This document shows, piece by piece, positions 35,471-40,322 of a stretch of 40,322 nt of DNA; positions within the stretch are counted from its first letter, which is position 1, and the number at the start of each line of letters is the position of its first letter. Below the pieces are notes generated by a model. The model did not search any database. It was not told the origin of the DNA and was given only the letters and a program-made list of their open reading frames with translations. Both the position numbers and the translations under genes were made by a program. This DNA is from Nitratidesulfovibrio sp. (GTDB lineage: Bacteria; Desulfobacterota; Desulfovibrionia; Desulfovibrionales; Desulfovibrionaceae). The stretch lies in assembly GCF_040373385.1 (NCBI RefSeq), contig NZ_JBDXXH010000003.1:565152-605473 (forward strand), given 5' to 3'.

Positions 35471-36904
35471 CTAGGAGTGCGGCACGCCCACCACGTCCAG
35501 CCAGTGCAGCACGCGCACGTTGGGGGGCGCAGTTGCGGCCAGTTGCAGGGTGCAGCCACTGCACCCCGTCAGTACGGTGATGTCCGGCGTCCGTGCGGCA
35601 TGGGGCGTGCCGGTTGGGGCTTCGGGTGCGGATGCCGACGCAGATGCCGGGGAAGGCACGGGAGAGGATGCGGGCGCGGACGCGGCGGTGCGCTCCGGCA
35701 GCAGTGCGTTCCAGCAGGCATCGGCCACGGTGCGTGAAAGGTCGGGCGCGGCCAGTTGCAGCACGCCGCCCATGCCGCAGCAGTTCACCCCGCCGGGGGC
35801 GCGCATGCGGTTGCCCAGCAGGGCGCGCAGCCATACGGCATCCGGGTCGGTGCCCTTGCGGTGGCAGGGCTGATGGTAGCGCACGGGCGCGGGGGCACCG
35901 GCTTCAGGCAGGGCCGGGGCATCGGTGGTGATGCGGAACGCGGCCTCGCCCCACAGGGTGGACAGGGGGCGCAGGGCGGCGGTCCACGCCTCGCGCTCGC
36001 CGTCCTGCCAGTCGAGGTCGGCGTGGCCGGGGTATTCGGACAGGCCGTGGTGGCAGGTGGCGCAAAAGGTGACCAGCAGCGGGCGGCCTGCGGCGCGCCA
36101 GGCGTCCAGGTTGCGGGCGCGGGCCGCAGCGGCGGCGTCCGGGATGCCCGCATGTTCCAGGGTGGAGCCGCAGCAGGTGAAGGATTCTTCATCGCCCTGG
36201 GCGGGCGCGGGGTGGCCCAGCCAGCGCAGCAGGGCGCGGGCCGTGTCCTTCCAGCGGGGGCGGATGCGCCGGGCGGTGCACCCGGCAAAGAGCATGGCCG
36301 GGGGACGGGCGGCCTCGCCGCGCGGTGCGTTGTCCGCCGCGTCGTTGCGCATTCCCTCGGGGCCGTCGCTGCCATGCGGGCTTTCCGGTATTGCCCGGTC
36401 GGCAACTATCGCCACTATCCACGGGGCGGGCGGCGGCGGGGGCAGCATGGCCGAGGCGGACCGCAGCATGTGCTGCACGCCGTCCGGCACCACGGCGCCG
36501 GGCACCACGCGGGTCATCTGGGCCAGCGCGGGCCACAGCAGGCGGCCATGCTCTATCCATTGCTTCCACAGCCACTGCTGCCAGTTGGGATGCCGGGCGC
36601 GCAGGGCGGCCAGCGCCTGCGGCACCGACAGCCCCTGCGGACAGATGGCCGCGCAGCGCCCGCAGGACAGGCAACGGTCGGCCAGTTCGCGCGCGGGCTT
36701 CAGGCCAAGGCGCCCCGGTTCGTCGCGCAGGGCGGCGAACACCAGATGCTTGGCGCGGGGTGAAAGTTCTTCCTGCCCGGTGGTCAGAAAGGCGGGGCAC
36801 ACGGCGGTGCACTGGCCGCACAGCAGGCAGGCGCGGGGCTGCCCGGCGGTGTCGCCCGCCGTGGTGCCGTGCGGCATGGATTTGGAGGAGGTGTCCGTGC
36901 TCAT
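35471..36904 (-). CDS. glcF: Glycolate/lactate oxidase iron-sulfur subunit
   Basis: The 477-residue protein has two ferredoxin-like [4Fe-4S] motifs, CLLCGQCTAVCP and CLSCGRCAAICP, in the first 95 residues. Two CCG (cysteine-rich) domains follow, with SFTCCGSTLEHAG, FCATCHHGLSEYP, YHQPCHRKG and GGVNCCGMGG. The C-terminus (VLTGCSGCTLQL) closes the second domain. It passes electrons from the flavin subunit GlcD to the quinone or another carrier. In sulfate reducers such pairs often act on D-lactate. A Ser/Ala/Pro-rich stretch near residues 405-435 is unusual. The 150-bp repeat ends 16 bases upstream of its start. The gene ends in TAG within CTAG but carries no repeat there. Confidence 0.9.
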   Translation of the reverse strand: MSTDTSSKSMPHGTTAGDTAGQPRACLLCGQCTAVCPAFLTTGQEELSPRAKHLVFAALRDEPGRLGLKPARELADRCLSCGRCAAICPQGLSVPQALAALRARHPNWQQWLWKQWIEHGRLLWPALAQMTRVVPGAVVPDGVQHMLRSASAMLPPPPPAPWIVAIVADRAIPESPHGSDGPEGMRNDAADNAPRGEAARPPAMLFAGCTARRIRPRWKDTARALLRWLGHPAPAQGDEESFTCCGSTLEHAGIPDAAAAARARNLDAWRAAGRPLLVTFCATCHHGLSEYPGHADLDWQDGEREAWTAALRPLSTLWGEAAFRITTDAPALPEAGAPAPVRYHQPCHRKGTDPDAVWLRALLGNRMRAPGGVNCCGMGGVLQLAAPDLSRTVADACWNALLPERTAASAPASSPVPSPASASASAPEAPTGTPHAARTPDITVLTGCSGCTLQLAATAPPNVRVLHWLDVVGVPHS

Positions 36905-36920
36905 GGTGTGTTGCCGCCCC

Positions 36921-37070
36921 CTAGGGGCGCTTATAAATTAGGATTTTTGCTCCGTTGGCAAGGAAAACGAGTCAGCCATTAGGGAGTATACTCTTCTTGT
37001 ATTCGACCGACATGGCAGGCGAAGTTTGACGAAGCCAACGGACGAAAAGACAATTTAGAAGTGCCCCTAG
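36921..37070. mobile_element. 150-bp MITE-like element, copy 1
   Basis: The segment begins ctagggg and ends cccctag. Its ends form inverted repeats (GGGGCGCTTATAAATT and its imperfect complement AATTTAGAAGTGCCCC). Inside, gttggc with gccaac and related arms make a long imperfect hairpin around gagtatactc. It is about 80% identical to copy 2 by eye and has the same length. Its right CTAG contains the stop codon of glcD. No transposase is encoded. Confidence 0.85.
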
Positions 37071-38479
37071 TACGCTTTATCAGGATTCATGATCCCCAGC
37101 GGGTCGAAGGCGTGCTTCACCTGGCGCATCAGTTCCGTTTCCAGGGGCGAGAGTTGCAGGTGCAGGAATTCCTTCTTGGCCATGCCCACGCCGTGCTCGC
37201 CGGAAAGGGTGCCATCCATGGAGCGGACAAGGTGCATGACCTCCACGGTGGCGGCATCGGCGCGGGTGGTTTCCGACGGGTCTGCCCCGTCGTACATGAT
37301 GTTTACGTGGATGTTGCCGTCGCCCACGTGGCCGTACGTGAGGATGGGCAGGTCGTGCGCCTGCGCGATGGCCCGGATGCCGGTCAGCGCGTCCAGCAGG
37401 CGGCCGCGCGGCACGGCGATGTCCTCGCCGATCTTGTTGGGCCGCACCAGGTACGACGAAGGGCTGATGCCGCGCCGCATGGCCCACAGGGGTTCTTCCT
37501 CGTCGTGGCCCACGCCGTGGGCGGACCATACCGGCGGTTCGTTGCCGGATGTGCCAGCGCTGGTGTGAAGGGCGTCGTGCATGCGGCGCACCTCCAGCGG
37601 CAGCGATTCGCGGCTGCCGTCCAGGCGGATCAGCAGCGCGCCGCGCACGCTGTCGGGCCACGGGGGCGTCTGGCGGCGGGCCACGCAGTCCAGCACTTCC
37701 GGGCTCAGGAATTCCAGCGCCACCGGCAGGATGCCCGCGCGAAAGATGCGCCGCACCCCGTGCATGGCCGCTTCCATGGAGGCGAAACCGGCCAGCAGGG
37801 TGGCCGTGGCCTGCGGCAGGGGCAGGAGCTTCAGCGCGATGCGGGTGACGATGCCCAGCGTGCCTTCCGACCCCACGAACAGGCGGGTAAGGTCCAGCCC
37901 CACCACGTTCTTGTGGCAGCGGCCACCGGTGCGCAGCACCTTGCCGCCGGGCAGCACCGCCGTCAGCCCCAGCACGTATTCGCGGGTGACGCCGTACTTC
38001 AGGGCACGCATGCCGCCCGCGCAGGTGGCCACGTTGCCGCCGATGGTGGAAATGTCGATGCTGGCCGGGTCCGGCGGGTAGAACAGGCCGCGCGCCTCCA
38101 CGGCGCGTTGCAGGTCGGAGGTGACCACGCCCGGCTCCACCTCGGCCACGAAGTCGTCGTCCGCGATGTCGAGGATGCGGTTCATGTGCAGCAGCGAGAC
38201 CACGATGCCGGGCCGGGCGGGCACGCATGCGCCCACCTGGTTGGAGGCGCGGCCCCGTGCGTACACGGGCAGGCCTTCCGCCTGGGCCAGGCGCAGCAAT
38301 TCCACCACCTGTGCTTCGGTGGTGGGGCGTACCACGGCCAGCGGGGTGCCCATGCGGCGGCCCGCGTCGGTGGCGAAGATCAGGGTCTGTTCCGGCGTGA
38401 GCAGCAGCGAATCGCCGGGAAAGATGTCGCGCAGGGAGCGTTCCTGCGTGGTGCTGAGATGGGGGGCTTGGGTGGACAC
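37067..38479 (-). CDS. glcD: FAD-linked glycolate/D-lactate oxidase subunit
   Basis: The 470-residue flavoprotein belongs to the FAD-binding PCMH/GlcD family. The FAD domain has TPLAVVRPTTEAQVVELLRL, ARGRASNQVGACVPARPGIV and DISTIGGNVATCAGGMRALK. The C-terminal catalytic domain has LTYGHVGDGNIHVNIM and TLSGEHGVGMAKKEFL. It oxidises a 2-hydroxy acid, probably lactate or glycolate, and hands electrons to GlcF. A GTG start at 38479 gives the usual length. Longer readings would begin inside the upstream repeat. The stop TAG lies in the end of repeat copy 1. Confidence 0.93.
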   Translation of the reverse strand: MSTQAPHLSTTQERSLRDIFPGDSLLLTPEQTLIFATDAGRRMGTPLAVVRPTTEAQVVELLRLAQAEGLPVYARGRASNQVGACVPARPGIVVSLLHMNRILDIADDDFVAEVEPGVVTSDLQRAVEARGLFYPPDPASIDISTIGGNVATCAGGMRALKYGVTREYVLGLTAVLPGGKVLRTGGRCHKNVVGLDLTRLFVGSEGTLGIVTRIALKLLPLPQATATLLAGFASMEAAMHGVRRIFRAGILPVALEFLSPEVLDCVARRQTPPWPDSVRGALLIRLDGSRESLPLEVRRMHDALHTSAGTSGNEPPVWSAHGVGHDEEEPLWAMRRGISPSSYLVRPNKIGEDIAVPRGRLLDALTGIRAIAQAHDLPILTYGHVGDGNIHVNIMYDGADPSETTRADAATVEVMHLVRSMDGTLSGEHGVGMAKKEFLHLQLSPLETELMRQVKHAFDPLGIMNPDKAY

Positions 38480-38604
38480 GGGGCTATCCGGCTGATGCGG
38501 TTGGGGATTGGCTGGGAGATGGCCGAGGGGAGGGGGATGATTCAAGGGCGCCAGTGCGACCTGGATTTTTTTGGAGTTGGCAAGCAATGATTTGCAGGGA
38601 TACT

Positions 38605-38754
38605 CTAGGGGTGTTTCTAAATTAGGCTGTTCGTTCGTTGGCAAGGAAAGCAAGCCTGCCATGAGGGAATATACTCTGTTCGTATTTGACCGAAATGGCA
38701 GGCGAAGCTTGACGCCGCCAACGGGCGAAAAGACAATTTAGAAACATCCCCTAG
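38605..38754. mobile_element. 150-bp MITE-like element, copy 2
   Basis: The ends GGGGTGTTTCTAAATT and GGGGATGTTTCTAAATT (reverse complement) form a 16-of-17 inverted repeat bounded by CTAG on both sides. Inner arms gcctgccat and atggcaggc add a second hairpin. Its right CTAG holds the smpB stop. It lies between smpB and glcD in the same orientation as copy 1. Confidence 0.88.
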
Positions 38755-39212
38755 AATCGGGCCAGTTCGCGCTCCGTATCCCGGTCGGCGGCGCGGCGCT
38801 TCAGGTCCTCGCGCTGGTCGTGCAGTTTCTTGCCGCGACCCACGGCGATTTCCACCTTCACCCGGCCCTTGCTGAAGTGCAGGTTCACCGGCACCACGGT
38901 CAGGCCCTTCTGGGCCACGCGCAAGGCCAGCGTGTCGATCTGCTTGGCGTGCATCAGCAGCTTGCGGTCGCGGTCGGGGTCGTGCTGGGCGTAGCCCGCG
39001 TTGTCGTACGGGGCGATGTGCAGGCCCACCAGAAAGGCTTCGCCGTTGCGGAAATCCACGTAGCTGTCGCGGAAGTTCACGTGGCCCGCGCGCAGGCTTT
39101 TGACCTCCGAGCCGGTCAGCACAAGGCCCGCCTCCATGAAATCGTCGAGTTCATAGAGATGCCGGGCCTTCTTGTTCTGGGCGATGTGGGAGGGCGAGTT
39201 TTTTTTGCTCAT
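38751..39212 (-). CDS. smpB: SsrA-binding protein (tmRNA cofactor)
   Basis: SmpB binds tmRNA and guides it into stalled ribosomes for trans-translation. The 153-residue protein has the conserved [40 protein letters not shown] and [24 protein letters not shown]. The basic C-terminal tail ([21 protein letters not shown]) enters the decoding site. The start MSKKN is the usual one for this protein, although no strong ribosome binding site is seen. The reading frame stays open upstream through the repeat region for over 200 codons; this is probably chance. I see no tmRNA gene in the window. Confidence 0.96.
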   Translation of the reverse strand: MSKKNSPSHIAQNKKARHLYELDDFMEAGLVLTGSEVKSLRAGHVNFRDSYVDFRNGEAFLVGLHIAPYDNAGYAQHDPDRDRKLLMHAKQIDTLALRVAQKGLTVVPVNLHFSKGRVKVEIAVGRGKKLHDQREDLKRRAADRDTERELARF

Positions 39213-39457
39213 ATATTTTGGGAATGTTCGTGCGGTTGCAGGCGCGCGTGGGGGGGGAGAACCCCGGCGGGGCGGTGGCGGATGGCCGGTGGGCGGCGGC
39301 TGCATGTCGAAACGTGAGCCGGGTGCCGGTGCCGCGCGGTGATGTGGCGCGCAAGGGGTTTCAAGACCAGAAATCGGCGGGAATGGCAAGGGTTGGGGGC
39401 GGGGCGCTGCGCTGAGGGGAGAGACAAGGCGAGGTCGTGCGCGGTTGCACCCGGCTT

Positions 39458-39604
39458 CTACGAAGGCACGACTGCCTTTGTGAACACCCTCGATCTCGTT
39501 ATGTCTCCGACGGGTAGGATGTCGCGCAGTTCCTCTAAATGCGGCCTCTACGAAGACAGTCCTGCCCTGCTGAACACGCCCGATTTCGTTATGTCTCCGA
39601 CGGG
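39458..39604. repeat. 57-bp direct repeat pair
   Basis: Copies at 39458-39514 and 39548-39604 both start ctacgaag and end in a shared ttatgtctccgacggg. They are separated by 33 bp and about 80% alike. Read on the minus strand both give RRHNEI followed by V-x-x-G-x-R-x-F-V-E-A, so they may be the remains of a repeated coding unit. Confidence 0.85.
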
Positions 39605-39633
39605 CAAGGGGCCGCAGAGCGGCGGCCCCTTGC
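39604..39633. terminator. Strong hairpin in the repeat region
   Basis: A perfect 12-bp stem (gcaaggggccgc with gcggccccttgc) has a 6-base loop. There is no T run, so a terminator role is uncertain. Confidence 0.4.
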
Positions 39634-39734
39634 AACCCCGCGCTCCAGGGGGGCTTCGCCAGCTCTGCTATCTTCATCCGTAAGACTCGCGTTTCACGCT
39701 CGCCTAACGGCTGAAGTCCCTGGACCCCCAGCGT

Positions 39735-39836
39735 TTCCTGCGCGGCGTCCCTTCGGCGGCAGCTTCCCTCCGGCGCCGGGGCGCCTTCGGGTGATCTGCC
39801 GCCGGTGACGCCAATGCGCGCATGGCTCCCGCAGCC
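39735..39836 (-). repeat. Palindrome-rich repeat, copy R1 (inverted)
   Basis: On the minus strand it runs from ggctgcgggagcc through gcagatcacccgaaggcg, a GC palindrome (ggcgccccggcgcc) and gagggaagctgccgccga to caggaa. It aligns over about 100 bp with R2 and R3 in the opposite orientation. Confidence 0.8.
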
Positions 39837-40100
39837 ACTGCCACGCGAGGGTGCCTTTACCCATGCCCCCGTTGCGACGCATGTGCCGCCGCCAAAGCCC
39901 GGCGTCACAAGCTTCTACGCACATCACGTTGCCGTCTTCACTGGCGTTCACTCCAAGCGGCAGACCAAGCCCCATGGCGTGTTCATATCAACCAAGCACC
40001 GGCACGCATTTTTTCTTGGTCACATACTGATTACTTCAAATCATTCGTCCTTCGTCCCCCCCGTACTCGCAAGCGCAGCACAACGTACCCTGCAGGTCAA

Positions 40101-40201
40101 GGCTGCGGGAGATTCGCGCACATCGCATTCCCGTCGCCAGATCACCCGGAGGCGCTTTGCGCCGTAGGGAAGCTGGCGGCGAAAGGAATGCGGTGCAGGA
40201 A
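40101..40201 (+). repeat. Palindrome-rich repeat, copy R2
   Basis: It starts ggctgcgggagatt, contains ccagatcacccggaggcgc and gtagggaagctggcggcga, and ends caggaa. The palindromic core is ggcgctttgcgcc. Confidence 0.8.
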
Positions 40202-40228
40202 GAGTGGAGATAAAGGCACTGGAGCTAT

Positions 40229-40322
40229 GCCGGGATACCGAGAGCATTGCGCGCATACGCATTCAGGCGGGCAGATCGCCCGAGGCGCGCCAGCGCCGCA
40301 GGGAAGCTGCCCGGCGTAAGAA
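40229..40322 (+). repeat. Palindrome-rich repeat, copy R3 (cut by window end)
   Basis: It contains gcagatcgcccgaggcgc, the core ggcgcgccagcgcc and cagggaagctgcccggcg. The window ends inside or just after the unit. Confidence 0.75.

Larger units (their letters stand above)
39213..40322. other. Gene-poor, repeat-rich region upstream of smpB
   Basis: In 1.1 kb I see no convincing gene. The region is built of a 57-bp direct repeat pair, a 12-bp-stem hairpin and three copies of a roughly 100-bp palindrome-rich element. The smpB promoter should lie near its left end. Confidence 0.65.

Noticed and set aside
36921..38754. glcD and its flanking repeats as a composite transposon
   Set aside because: glcD-glcF is an expected core gene pair, and the two 150-bp elements are in the same orientation at stop codons, which fits independent insertions better.
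39213..40322. tmRNA (ssrA) gene near smpB
   Set aside because: No tRNA-like 3' end with TTCGA loop or tag-peptide frame could be found; the region consists of repeats.

Overview
The window is GC-rich chromosomal DNA of a sulfate-reducing deltaproteobacterium of the Desulfovibrio/Nitratidesulfovibrio type. The grounds are the two tandem Desulfovibrio-style outer-membrane porins, the smpB-glcD-glcF cluster next to secA and argJ, the cobQ context and the codon usage. This assignment is by gene recognition, not by database search. Most of the window is ordinary core genome, broken by a small AT-rich island at a tRNA gene and several repeat elements.

Layout. Positions 1-1624 hold most of uvrC (minus strand, C-terminus off the window) with an in-frame 12-bp repeat and a long low-complexity linker. 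Positions 1979-5178 hold two paralogous porins, each with its own promoter and strong terminator. Then come a CBS-ACT sensor-like protein (minus), a YitT-type membrane protein (plus), an unrecognised protein with a 12-G tract just upstream (minus), and a large protein with two degenerate GGDEF-like domains and TPR repeats (minus). Positions 11788-15573 carry a plus-strand run: nitroreductase, metallo-beta-lactamase-fold hydrolase, a small unknown protein, an Isf-like flavoprotein, ComF and a short-chain dehydrogenase. A DUF4198 periplasmic protein, a CheY-like receiver and a Tim44-domain membrane protein follow. Minus-strand bcp and an AsmA-family protein precede cobQ and an NlpC/P60-like exported protein. 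A secreted small protein, a GlsB/YeaQ membrane protein and a FlgO-type lipoprotein pair complete the left part.

Positions 27981-30591 are a compact genomic island. A 65-bp direct repeat covers the 3' end and terminator of tRNA-Ser(GCT) and flanks about 2.5 kb of mostly AT-rich DNA. The island holds a small HTH-like protein, an unrecognised 249-residue protein with a HEPN-like R-x4-H motif, and a frameshifted serine-recombinase remnant. This is the best candidate for undescribed cargo, possibly a defence or toxin-type gene.

Right of the island, all on the minus strand, lie argJ, secA, glcF, glcD and smpB. Two copies of a 150-bp hairpin-forming element with inverted ends and CTAG at both termini sit at the smpB/glcD and glcD/glcF junctions. 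In both copies the terminal CTAG contains the stop codon of the upstream gene. Upstream of smpB the last 1.1 kb has no convincing gene and is built of repeats: a 57-bp direct repeat pair, a long hairpin and three copies of a roughly 100-bp palindromic element.

Mechanistic themes. Short in-frame tandem repeats recur in otherwise conserved enzymes (UvrC, CobQ) and in an exported protein, which suggests slippage-driven expansion in this lineage. The glcF-glcD pair with smpB, secA and argJ looks like stable core genome whose junctions have been colonised by a MITE-like element.
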